DNA of 40,152 nt. It comes from Gammaproteobacteria bacterium (GTDB lineage Bacteria > Pseudomonadota > Gammaproteobacteria > Enterobacterales > Kangiellaceae). Both the position numbers and the translations under genes were made by a program. Positions 7,911-15,756 of the stretch are shown here, piece by piece (position 1 is the first letter of the stretch; each line of letters begins with the position of its first letter). Where the stretch lies: assembly GCA_013372875.1 (NCBI GenBank), contig JABXIW010000273.1, positions 1 through 40,152 of the forward strand, given 5' to 3'. The notes below the pieces were generated by a model that saw only the letters and a list, made by a program, of their open reading frames with translations, searched no databases and was not told the origin of the DNA.

Positions 7911-8933
7911 TTATTCTGGGCGCTTAAAGTTGAAGTGGTTGTTTTCAAGCCATTTAACTTTCGTACCTTCGGGTATGGCTGTTATTGCATTAGCAATCGC
8001 CGCTGAGAACCTAGTCATATTTTCAAAGTCAATTACGCTCATATCATCATTAGCCTGATGGTAGTGAGGCTGACCTTTCCAAATAGAAATGGCGTGAACA
8101 GGTATCCCTTGGATGTCTGCTTTTTTGCCCTCTCTGAACACCTGATTACCTTTTTCACGAGTCATGTCCATGAGCGCAAAAGGCGCATTGTCTGAGCGCA
8201 TAAAAAGAAATTGCTCTGCAAAAGGATCTTCTCCTAAGTTCCAACCTTGTTTAGCCATTTGCTCTTTCATGAGTGGATACAAAGAGGAGTAAGCAAAGCC
8301 CGTCATCCAAGCCGTATTGGCTTCACTTTTCGAGCCCACCAATTCAAACATAAAGCCAGATTCAATTTTATCCAAAGGTACTAATGGGTTTTCTACGAAG
8401 TGCTTAGAGCCTAACAGGCCCATTTCTTCGGCATCCCAAGCAGCAACAATGACGTTAAAGGGTAGCTTTGGAGCTTTAGCCAATTGACGTGCTATGAGTA
8501 AAGATGAGACGACACCACTGGCATCATCATCGGCGCCATTAAAAATTTGGTCGCCTTCTAGCTTAGGGTTAACGCCTACGTGGTCGTAGTGAGCGCCAAT
8601 AACAAAATAACGATCGCTTTCACATTTGCAGGGTAAGTAACCTATGATGTTTGCAGCTGGAAGTTTTGCATCTGTGGCCTCAAACTTTTGTAGGAAAGAG
8701 GTGCTATTAGGTAGTGGTTGCAAGCCGATTTGCGAAAATTGCTCAACAAGCCAATCTTGTATTTCTGTCATTGGAGCAGAGCCAGTTTTACGGCCTAATT
8801 TATTATCGTCGGTTAAATAGGCCATCATTTGCTTAGCGTTGAGTTCTGGCTTTACGACCACGGATTTGCTTTTGGCGCAAGCGGTAGTGGTGAGCAAGCT
8901 CAGCGCTGAAATTAACAGTAATTTTTTTGTCAT
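7911..8933 (-). CDS. M28 family zinc peptidase, exported
   Basis: 340 aa. An N-terminal signal (KKLLLISALSLLTTTACAKS) has a lipobox-like TTAC, so it may be a lipoprotein. Metal ligands of M28 di-zinc aminopeptidases are visible in order: GAHYDHVG, FNGADDDASG, WDAEEMGLLG (catalytic Glu pair) and a terminal histidine in HYHQANDD. It should act in the periplasm or outer membrane, removing N-terminal residues from peptides. Its ATG overlaps the kmo stop in ATGA, making it the last gene of the kynurenine operon, an unusual position. It could feed tryptophan or other amino acids from peptides into the pathway, but specificity cannot be read from sequence. Confidence 0.87.
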   Translation of the reverse strand: MTKKLLLISALSLLTTTACAKSKSVVVKPELNAKQMMAYLTDDNKLGRKTGSAPMTEIQDWLVEQFSQIGLQPLPNSTSFLQKFEATDAKLPAANIIGYLPCKCESDRYFVIGAHYDHVGVNPKLEGDQIFNGADDDASGVVSSLLIARQLAKAPKLPFNVIVAAWDAEEMGLLGSKHFVENPLVPLDKIESGFMFELVGSKSEANTAWMTGFAYSSLYPLMKEQMAKQGWNLGEDPFAEQFLFMRSDNAPFALMDMTREKGNQVFREGKKADIQGIPVHAISIWKGQPHYHQANDDMSVIDFENMTRFSAAIANAITAIPEGTKVKWLENNHFNFKRPE

Positions 8934-10306
8934 GGTAAATATTCTGGAGAAATTGGTTCTAGTTGTGCAACAAGCTGTTCAGCAAGCGACCAGTCTAACT
9001 GATCTGGCGCATCAATATCAGCAGATAATTGTTGCAAAATGTTAGCTTGGGCAGCACCCCTGGATTGAGCCGTGGCATAAGGAATATGGTGAAACATCAC
9101 CATTGAGTAGCGCGGAATAAATTGCTTGGGATACTTTGTTTCAAGCTCGAAAGCAATGGCTTTCTTTAATTGGAACTTGGGATCTCGTACAGAATCACGC
9201 ATTTCCACATAATTTTCTAAAGCCATATCGGCTATAGCATTAGCGTTTGCTTTGCGCGCCAGCTCAAAAGCGGGCATTACTTGTGCCCAGTCATCTTGAT
9301 AGCGGTTGAGAAGCGAGTTTAATTCAGCGCAATCCTCAAAGCCACAGTTCATACCTTGACCATGGAAGGGCACAACGGCATGTGCCGCATCGCCGAAAAT
9401 CAGTACATCTTTATGATACCAATCTTTGCTGCGTACCGTGCCTAAAATGCCTGTTGGGTTTTCAAAATACAAATCCGTTAAATTAGGGATCAAATCGTAA
9501 GCGTCTTTAAACTGAGTTTTAAAGAAATCATCAACAGCAGCTTTATTGGTTAATTGGTCGAAACTCGGCTCGCCAGCTTTTGGCATAAATAAAGTTACCG
9601 TAAAGTCACCTTCAAGGTTCGGCAGGGCGATCAACATATAGCCGCCGCGTGGCCATATATGCAATGCTTCCTTATCGATTAAGTAACTATTATCCTCACC
9701 CGCTGGGATAGTTAGTTCTTTATAATTATGCTCAAGTAACTCTGAAGAAAAATCGCCGATTCCATGAGATTCCATCAGGCGGCGTACTTTTGAACCTGCA
9801 CCATCGGTACCGAGTAAAATATCAAATGATTGGGTTAAGGTTTTATCGTTTAGCCAATCTTTAATGGTGATTCGGTTAGCATTAAAGTCAATATCATCGA
9901 CTTTATGTTTAAAGTAAAAACTAACATTGCCGGTTGCTTCGGCTTCATCACGCAATAAACTTACTAAGCCAGCGCGCGAAACTGAATAAATTACTTCTTC
10001 AGGTTTTTGACCATAAGATTGGAATTGCAACCCACCTACAATATCATGCAGCATACGGCCCTTCATTGGGATTAAAAGTTTTTTAACTTTGTCCATAACG
10101 CCAACTTGTTGCAGTGGACGAATACCGCGATTGGCAAGCGCCAAGTTAATCGAGCGACCAGCGGGAATAGCTTCTTTGCGGATATCTGGTAGCTTTTCAA
10201 AAACAGTAACTTTATATCCTCGTTGCCCTAAATAGATGGCCATTAATGAGCCGACTAAGCCCGCGCCAACAATAGTGATGCTTTTATTAAGCTTTGCTTC
10301 GATCAT
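8930..10306 (-). CDS. kmo: Kynurenine 3-monooxygenase
   Basis: 458 aa FAD-dependent aromatic hydroxylase that converts L-kynurenine to 3-hydroxykynurenine with NADPH and O2. The N-terminal GAGLVGSLMA dinucleotide fold is followed by the family segment AGRSINLALANRGI, LGTDGAGSKVR, and FGDAAHAVVPFHGQGMNCGF for the FAD ribityl site. EEVIYSVSRAGL is also characteristic of KMO. Eukaryotic KMO has a C-terminal membrane helix; here the C-terminus is not strongly hydrophobic. Both ends overlap neighbours by 4 nt (ATGA), with kynU upstream and the M28 peptidase downstream. Confidence 0.95.
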   Translation of the reverse strand: MIEAKLNKSITIVGAGLVGSLMAIYLGQRGYKVTVFEKLPDIRKEAIPAGRSINLALANRGIRPLQQVGVMDKVKKLLIPMKGRMLHDIVGGLQFQSYGQKPEEVIYSVSRAGLVSLLRDEAEATGNVSFYFKHKVDDIDFNANRITIKDWLNDKTLTQSFDILLGTDGAGSKVRRLMESHGIGDFSSELLEHNYKELTIPAGEDNSYLIDKEALHIWPRGGYMLIALPNLEGDFTVTLFMPKAGEPSFDQLTNKAAVDDFFKTQFKDAYDLIPNLTDLYFENPTGILGTVRSKDWYHKDVLIFGDAAHAVVPFHGQGMNCGFEDCAELNSLLNRYQDDWAQVMPAFELARKANANAIADMALENYVEMRDSVRDPKFQLKKAIAFELETKYPKQFIPRYSMVMFHHIPYATAQSRGAAQANILQQLSADIDAPDQLDWSLAEQLVAQLEPISPEYLP

Positions 10307-11601
10307 GAGTCTAACTCCAAGCTACTTTTCAAAATAGTCACAAACTTAAAGCAGTCTTCAAAGGAATTATACAGCGGTACCGGTGCGACCCTAATGACGT
10401 TTGGATAACGGAAATCGCAAGTAACGCCAGCAGCTTCAATCCGATCAAAAACGGTTTTGCTATCAAGTCCATGCAAATCCACAACTAAAGACAGCTGGCA
10501 GCCAGAAGCGTCAAGTTCTTTAGGCGTTAGAATATTAATATCGGACGCAAGTTCTTGTGCTAATAGCTCACGCAAATAGCCTGTTAACTTAATCGCTTTT
10601 TCACGTAATGTTTCAATACCACCCGCTTGCTTAACAGTATCAAGTGATGCACGAATGGCCGCTAAGGATAGAATGGGCGGATTAGATAATTGCCATGATT
10701 CGGCCGATTCAATGGGCATAAAATTATTTTCCATACGGAAACGCGACTCTTTGTCGTGCCCCCACCAGCCTGCAAAACGAGGCAATTCATTATTCAAAAA
10801 TAATTCTCTTTTATGGTGTTTCTCATGTACGAAACAGCCTGCCACAGAACCTGGCCCTGAATTTAAATATTTATAAGAACACCAAGCTGCAAAATCAACA
10901 TCCCAGTCGTGCAGTTGCATCGGGATATTTCCCGCAGCATGAGCTAAATCAAATCCTACTTTACAGCCTTGTGCATGGCCAGCTTCGGTAATGGCTTTCA
11001 TATCCAATACTTGGCCAGTGTAATATTGCACGCCAGGCAACATAACCAATGCGATTTCATCGCCATGCTTTTCGATTAAAGCGATAATATCCTCAGTTCT
11101 TAAAGTTTCTTCACCATTGCGTGGTTTAGCTAATAACATCGCTTCTTTTGGATCAAAACCGTGATAACGAATTTGCGATTCCACAGCATAATGATCGGAT
11201 GGAAAGGCGTGATCTTCGATCAAAATTTTATTGCGCGTTGCAGTCGGTTGATAAAATGATGCCATCATAAAGTGCAAGTTTGCGGTCAAAGAATTCATGC
11301 AAACCACTTCCGATGTTTTAGCACCAACTAGTTTAGCTGACTCTTCAGTTAAGAATTCATGGTAAGGCATCCAAGGAAAGTCGCCTGAAAAGTGGCCTTT
11401 AACACCTAGTTTTTGCCACTGACTAAGCTCATAATTTAAATATTCCTGAGTGCGCTTAGGCTGTAAGCCCAGCGAATTACCGCAAAAATAAATTTCATCT
11501 TCGCCGTTGGCTTGTTTCGGGATATGAAATTCTTGACGCATATGGCTCAAGTTATCTTGTGCGTCTAGCTGGCGCGCATATTCAATTGAAAAAATATTCA
11601 T
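10303..11601 (-). CDS. kynU: Kynureninase
   Basis: 432 aa PLP enzyme cleaving 3-hydroxykynurenine (or kynurenine) to 3-hydroxyanthranilate (or anthranilate) and alanine. Visible motifs: IYFCGNSLGLQP near the N-terminus, GFDLAHAAGN for the PLP-ring Asp region, and WCSYKYLNSGPG holding the Schiff-base lysine; RFAGWWGHDK is also family-typical. Full length for bacterial KynU. It starts 23 nt after the formamidase stop and overlaps kmo by 4 nt. Since kmo and a 3-hydroxyanthranilate dioxygenase share the operon, the 3-hydroxy branch is the likely in vivo flow. Confidence 0.96.
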   Translation of the reverse strand: MNIFSIEYARQLDAQDNLSHMRQEFHIPKQANGEDEIYFCGNSLGLQPKRTQEYLNYELSQWQKLGVKGHFSGDFPWMPYHEFLTEESAKLVGAKTSEVVCMNSLTANLHFMMASFYQPTATRNKILIEDHAFPSDHYAVESQIRYHGFDPKEAMLLAKPRNGEETLRTEDIIALIEKHGDEIALVMLPGVQYYTGQVLDMKAITEAGHAQGCKVGFDLAHAAGNIPMQLHDWDVDFAAWCSYKYLNSGPGSVAGCFVHEKHHKRELFLNNELPRFAGWWGHDKESRFRMENNFMPIESAESWQLSNPPILSLAAIRASLDTVKQAGGIETLREKAIKLTGYLRELLAQELASDINILTPKELDASGCQLSLVVDLHGLDSKTVFDRIEAAGVTCDFRYPNVIRVAPVPLYNSFEDCFKFVTILKSSLELDS

Positions 11602-11624
11602 GGCTGATTTCTATATTTCGTTTT

Positions 11625-12455
11625 CTAAAGTTCGGTTAAAGGTATTAGCGGATAAAGCAGCGGACGACTAGGTGCTGCATCTAACTCGAACGCTGGAACT
11701 TGTAGGTTAAGTGCATAAAAACCATCAGTAACCAAATCTGGTACAAAAACCATTTCCGTTACAGTTCTGTCCAGCTTTGCCTGAGGATTTAATTCATGAC
11801 TATCGGCTTCGAGGTTCCAATACAAGTGATGATTATGCAGATGACCATCATCATACATTTTGTCCAGCGATGGGAAGTCTACTAATAAATGCTTAATGCC
11901 ACTTGCGGCTAACCACTGCATTGCTTCGCTAGTAAAGAATGGCGGCTGAGCTTCATCACTATAAATCACCGAAATTTTATGTGCAGAATTCGGTAAAGTT
12001 CTAATAACTAGTGACTCGGCATGGTCTAAATCGCTTTTAGTAATGTGAGATTTTAATTCTGCTAAGTCAATAACCCAATCATGCTCATCTAAGTCTGGGA
12101 TATAGGTATCACTCGTTTCGTTGGCAACTTTAGGTGTGATACTAACTACAAGCGCATGCGTAAGGCTATCGGAATGAATAGTCCCAATATTGATTGAATC
12201 ATTGATCACATGATGAATAGATTCGGTATGGGTGCCATTACAATGAGGTACCATGGTTATTTGATCCACATTACAGCTACCGCCTTGTTTGGTATCGCCG
12301 ACAAAGCCGCCGCCAGCTAAGGGTTTACGACTGGCGATTGGCGCGCCAAAATGATTGGGTTGTTCACCATTAAATTTTACGGGAATGGCAATGGATATTG
12401 GATTTTCTAAATCCAACTGATAAGACTTGCCGTTAATTTCAGTGGCTAATTTCAT
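11625..12455 (-). CDS. Cyclase-family hydrolase, probable kynurenine formamidase
   Basis: 276 aa, longer than typical KynB (about 210 aa). The metal-site segment HCNGTHTESIHH replaces the usual HxGTHxDxPxH, so it belongs to the cyclase/KynB superfamily but to a divergent branch. A second His-rich region, DGHLHNHHLYWN, lies towards the C-terminus. Placed between ACMS decarboxylase (4-nt ATGA overlap) and kynureninase, it most likely hydrolyses N-formylkynurenine to kynurenine and formate. Function rests mainly on context; another lactone or amide hydrolase role is possible. Confidence 0.82.
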   Translation of the reverse strand: MKLATEINGKSYQLDLENPISIAIPVKFNGEQPNHFGAPIASRKPLAGGGFVGDTKQGGSCNVDQITMVPHCNGTHTESIHHVINDSINIGTIHSDSLTHALVVSITPKVANETSDTYIPDLDEHDWVIDLAELKSHITKSDLDHAESLVIRTLPNSAHKISVIYSDEAQPPFFTSEAMQWLAASGIKHLLVDFPSLDKMYDDGHLHNHHLYWNLEADSHELNPQAKLDRTVTEMVFVPDLVTDGFYALNLQVPAFELDAAPSRPLLYPLIPLTEL

Positions 12456-13489
12456 GGCAAAAATAGTTCCTTATCGAGATTTAACCACTCTAAAGCGGTG
12501 CCATGCATTAAGCGATCATGGGTTGCTTGATCGTAACTCATGGAAGTAATTAACTTACCGGGTTCTAACTCACCTAATGGGAATGGATAGTCAGTGCCCA
12601 GCGCTAATTTTTGTGGTCCCATTAAGTCCACTAAATATTTGAGCATATTGGGATCATGCACCAGCGTATCGAGATAAATTTGTTCTAAATATTTACGCGG
12701 ATGATGCGGATTGTCCACTGCCAATAGATCAGGGCGTACTTCAAAAGCATGTTCAATTCGACCAATCGCTGAAGGGAAGCCACCACCGCCGTGAGCGAAA
12801 GCAATACGCAAATTCGGTAAGCGCTCTAATACACCACCAAAAATCATCGAGCAAATCGCTAGCGAAGTTTCAGCAGGCATTCCCACTAACCAAGGAAGCC
12901 AATATTTCTCCATCTTTTCTTTGCCGACCATATCCCATGGGTGGACAAATATAGCAACGCCTAATTCTTCAGCGGCTTGGAATATTTCAAATAGATTCGG
13001 ATCGCTTAAATTCCAATCATTAATATGGGAACCTATCTGAATTCCAGCTAAGCCTAATTCTTTAACGCAGCGCTCCATTTCTTGGATCGCAAACTTGGGC
13101 TCCTGCATGGCAACAGTACCAAGACCAATAAAGCGCTTTGGATATTTTTTGACGATGCCAGCGATATGATCGTTTAGATAACGCGATAGATCATGAGTAT
13201 GTTCAGGCTTGGCCCAGTAGTTAAACATCACCGGAACTGTTGAAAGCACTTGTACATGCACGCCATGCTGATCGCATTCATGCATCCGCACTTCCGGTGA
13301 CCAGCAATTTTCTTCAATCTCGCGGAAAAATTTATCGTCGATCATCATGCGAGCGCAACCGCATTTATGGTGATCGAGTGAAACGAATCCACCATAACCG
13401 TATTTTTCTTTTAGGTTCGGCCAATTCTCCGGCAAGATATGGGTATGAATATCAATTTTTAATGAGCTAATAGTCGTATTTTGGGTCAT
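12452..13489 (-). CDS. nbaD: 2-amino-3-carboxymuconate-6-semialdehyde decarboxylase (ACMSD)
   Basis: 345 aa from ATG 13489 (MTQNTT); a longer frame opens at 13534 but would overlap the dioxygenase gene, and the shorter length agrees with the family (about 335 aa). Amidohydrolase-2 fold: IDIHTHILPENW with the HxH zinc ligands, FVHPWDM, AFAHGGGGFP and the catalytic Asp in GTDYPFPLG. It decarboxylates ACMS to 2-aminomuconate semialdehyde, steering the ring-cleavage product to full oxidation and away from quinolinate/NAD. Its start lies 2 nt after the dioxygenase stop and its stop overlaps the formamidase start. Confidence 0.94.
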   Translation of the reverse strand: MTQNTTISSLKIDIHTHILPENWPNLKEKYGYGGFVSLDHHKCGCARMMIDDKFFREIEENCWSPEVRMHECDQHGVHVQVLSTVPVMFNYWAKPEHTHDLSRYLNDHIAGIVKKYPKRFIGLGTVAMQEPKFAIQEMERCVKELGLAGIQIGSHINDWNLSDPNLFEIFQAAEELGVAIFVHPWDMVGKEKMEKYWLPWLVGMPAETSLAICSMIFGGVLERLPNLRIAFAHGGGGFPSAIGRIEHAFEVRPDLLAVDNPHHPRKYLEQIYLDTLVHDPNMLKYLVDLMGPQKLALGTDYPFPLGELEPGKLITSMSYDQATHDRLMHGTALEWLNLDKELFLP

Positions 13490-13491
13490 GG

Positions 13492-14028
13492 CTACAAGTC
13501 CAGTTTGTTTTCTTTTGGCATTACAGTGCCGCACTGCTCGCAGGTACGATGTTCTTCACTCTCTAAAAATCTATCGAACACTGGGAAAAAGTCTTTTTCG
13601 ATATCGGTTAAAGTGAAATATTCTTCATAAAGTTTGTGGTCGCAGTTTTCGCAGAACCACATTAAGCCATCGAGTTCGCCTTCGACTCGTTTGCGTTCTA
13701 CCACTAAACCAATCGAGCCAGCAAAGCGTACAGGCGAGTGAGGTACTTTCGGTGGTAATAAAAAAACTTCGCCCGCTTTAATTGGATAATCGACCTTTTT
13801 GCCGTCTTGAATAGTTTTTAGCAGCATTTCGCCTTCGAGTTGATAGAAAAACTCAGCACCTTCATCATAATGATAGTCACGGCGACCATTAGGACCACCC
13901 ACTACCATCACAATAAAATCGTCCTGCTCAAAAACTTGTTTATTACATACTGGTGGCTTGAGCAAATGGCGATGCTCATTAATCCACTGTTGGAAATTAA
14001 AAGGCGCCATTGGTTTGGACTCAGACAT
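13492..14028 (-). CDS. nbaC: 3-hydroxyanthranilate 3,4-dioxygenase
   Basis: 178 aa cupin. Iron ligands are visible in [16 protein letters not shown] (His and Glu) and PPKVPHSP (His). The C-terminus carries CENC and CEQC, the rubredoxin-like metal site found in bacterial forms but lost in the animal enzyme. It opens the ring of 3-hydroxyanthranilate to ACMS using O2. AAGGAG precedes the ATG at ideal spacing. Operon neighbours are the deaminase (16 nt upstream) and ACMSD downstream. Confidence 0.96.
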   Translation of the reverse strand: MSESKPMAPFNFQQWINEHRHLLKPPVCNKQVFEQDDFIVMVVGGPNGRRDYHYDEGAEFFYQLEGEMLLKTIQDGKKVDYPIKAGEVFLLPPKVPHSPVRFAGSIGLVVERKRVEGELDGLMWFCENCDHKLYEEYFTLTDIEKDFFPVFDRFLESEEHRTCEQCGTVMPKENKLDL

Positions 14029-14044
14029 TTTAAACTCCTTTTAA

Positions 14045-14461
14045 TTAATCTATCGTCGCAATACACTTCAACTCGATAGCTATCGGAGTTGGTAAGCAAT
14101 TGATCTCAATAGTAGTACGGCAAGGTTGATTGTCAGCAAAGTACTCAGCATACACCTTGTTGTAAGTTTTGAAGTCATCTTTCATATTGGTTAAAAACAC
14201 TTGTACATCTACTAACTGATCCCAGCTAGAGCCCGCATCTTCCAATACCGCACGAACATTATCAAACACGCTACGACACTGAGTTTCAATGCAATAATCG
14301 GTAATATTGCCATCTGTATCTAAAGTGACGCCTGGAATATCTTTCGTGCCTTTTTGACGCGGACCAACGCCTGATAAAAATAATAAGTTGCCTACCTTTC
14401 TGGCATGTGGATACAAACCTACTGGTTCTGGTGCTTTGGATGAAACTACCTTCTCAGACAT
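14045..14461 (-). CDS. RidA-family 2-aminomuconate deaminase
   Basis: 138 aa, YjgF/RidA fold. GLYPHARKVGNLLFLSGVGP near the start and the CRTTIEINCLPTPIAIELK end are those of the 2-aminomuconate deaminase (NbaF/AmnD) branch of the family, not housekeeping RidA. It should convert 2-aminomuconate to 2-oxo-3-hexenedioate plus ammonia. It is the first gene of the minus-strand kynurenine operon, with AGGTG upstream of the ATG and an inverted repeat about 60 nt upstream. General enamine/imine deaminase activity is the alternative, but context favours the pathway role. Confidence 0.9.
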   Translation of the reverse strand: MSEKVVSSKAPEPVGLYPHARKVGNLLFLSGVGPRQKGTKDIPGVTLDTDGNITDYCIETQCRSVFDNVRAVLEDAGSSWDQLVDVQVFLTNMKDDFKTYNKVYAEYFADNQPCRTTIEINCLPTPIAIELKCIATID

Positions 14462-14521
14462 TAATTCACCTATATAGAATTTGGTTGCTAAATAGCTAAT
14501 TAAAAGAAAATACTAGGATTT

Positions 14522-14547
14522 ATAGGCGCACGCAAATATTCGCCTAT
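14522..14547. promoter_or_regulatory. Inverted repeat upstream of kynurenine operon (candidate operator)
   Basis: ATAGGCG (14522-14528) and CGCCTAT (14541-14547) are perfect 7-bp arms separated by 12 nt, about 60 nt upstream of the first operon ATG. A sequence GCAAATATT inside the spacer recurs at 14604-14612. Placement fits a regulator site near the promoter; no regulator gene for it is in the window. Confidence 0.4.
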
Positions 14548-14670
14548 GACAAACTGATGAAATAGGACGTTAATTTAAGATCCATTTGCAGCCAGAAGAA
14601 CTAGCAAATATTGAACCTGAGGTTTTCTGATGAGGAAAATAGCGCATGAGGTATTTATAGCACCTTGTGA

Positions 14671-15126
14671 CTATTTTTGTAAACCAAGTTCCGTGAACTT
14701 ACTAAAGACTTCTTTTTGAACAATTTCATTCAAGACTTGTTTATAGGTTGAGTAGTCAAAATTATTCTCATCAAGCCATAAGATGCTAAGAAGTTTTCTA
14801 AGTCCTGGCACTTTATCTTTGACGGAAAATAAGGCGTTATAAAGTTTATTGAATTGCTCCTGAGATTTGAAGTCATCTTCATAATTACTAATCAGGTCGT
14901 CTAAATCGCATATTAACGAAATAATCGCACCTTTTTGAACAAGGTCTTGATCAATATCAACTAGAATTTCTTTATCAAATTCAATGTTTATCAAATCAAA
15001 TGGATTTAAATCAAAACTATCTAAATAAATTGTTTGATCGTTTGTGATTCCATTTTCACGAGCTATATGGAAATAAAGCAGAAGCGATGCCGCCATTGCT
15101 TTATTTCCTATTTCAAAAGGTTCCAA
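14671..15126 (-). CDS. Hypothetical protein
   Basis: 151 aa from TTG 15126, supported by AGGGA five bases upstream; an ATG ten codons later (15096) is an alternative start. The protein is acidic and mostly helical by appearance, soluble, with no signal peptide, membrane segment or Cys cluster (segments such as LICDLDDLISNYEDDF and LRKLLSILWLDENNFDY). I do not recognise a family. It starts 1 nt after the yajQ stop, so it is probably cotranscribed with yajQ. The kynurenine operon begins about 210 nt downstream. Confidence 0.65.
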   Translation of the reverse strand: MEPFEIGNKAMAASLLLYFHIARENGITNDQTIYLDSFDLNPFDLINIEFDKEILVDIDQDLVQKGAIISLICDLDDLISNYEDDFKSQEQFNKLYNALFSVKDKVPGLRKLLSILWLDENNFDYSTYKQVLNEIVQKEVFSKFTELGLQK

Positions 15127-15127
15127 A

Positions 15128-15613
15128 CTAATCCCTAAAATTCTTAAATTGGAATGGTTGGCCTAACTCAGCGCCTTTAATTAAAGCAATGGCACCTTGT
15201 AGGTCATCACGCTTTTTGCCAGTCACGCGTACTTCGTCGCCTTGGATGGCGGCTTGGACTTTCATTTTGGCGTCTTTAATTGTTTTGACGATCTTTTTGG
15301 CCATATCTTTCTCGATACCTTGTTTAAAGGTGGCGGTTTTATAGAAAGTTTTGCCAGAATGTGTGGCGTCTTCGGTGATGTCTAAGGCAGCTGTGTCTAT
15401 ATTGCGCTTTACACAACACTTGTAAAGAATATCGATCATTTGGTCCACTTGGAAATCCGCTTCAGCAGTGATTTTGACCGCGTCACCAGTTAGTTCAAAG
15501 CTGGCATCGACGCCACGGAAGTCGAAACGGGTGCTTAGCTCGCGATTGGCGTTATCCACCACATTGGTAATTTCGTGTTTATCCACTTCAGAAACGATAT
15601 CAAATGAAGGCAT
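15128..15613 (-). CDS. yajQ: YajQ family nucleotide-binding protein (UPF0234)
   Basis: 161 aa, full family length. The start [11 protein letters not shown], the conserved RFDFRGV segment, [25 protein letters not shown] middle and the [14 protein letters not shown] end are diagnostic. YajQ proteins have two RNA-recognition-like folds and bind nucleotides; c-di-GMP binding is reported for the Xanthomonas homologue. Cytoplasmic. The downstream hypothetical gene follows directly. Confidence 0.95.
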   Translation of the reverse strand: MPSFDIVSEVDKHEITNVVDNANRELSTRFDFRGVDASFELTGDAVKITAEADFQVDQMIDILYKCCVKRNIDTAALDITEDATHSGKTFYKTATFKQGIEKDMAKKIVKTIKDAKMKVQAAIQGDEVRVTGKKRDDLQGAIALIKGAELGQPFQFKNFRD

Positions 15614-15756
15614 GGTTTTCTCTTAAACTCTATATTCAGTAATGGGCACGATTATATGCCAAAAGAGGCTGATGGGTAAAATGATAAGCGGTTAGATGAC
15701 AAACTTGAGCAGATTGTTAATAATCAATTCACTTTGAATGACCAATTGGTAGCAAA

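Noticed and set aside
13490..13534. N-terminal extension of ACMSD to 13534
   Set aside because: It would overlap the dioxygenase gene by 43 nt and adds residues absent from the family; ATG 13489 is the better start.
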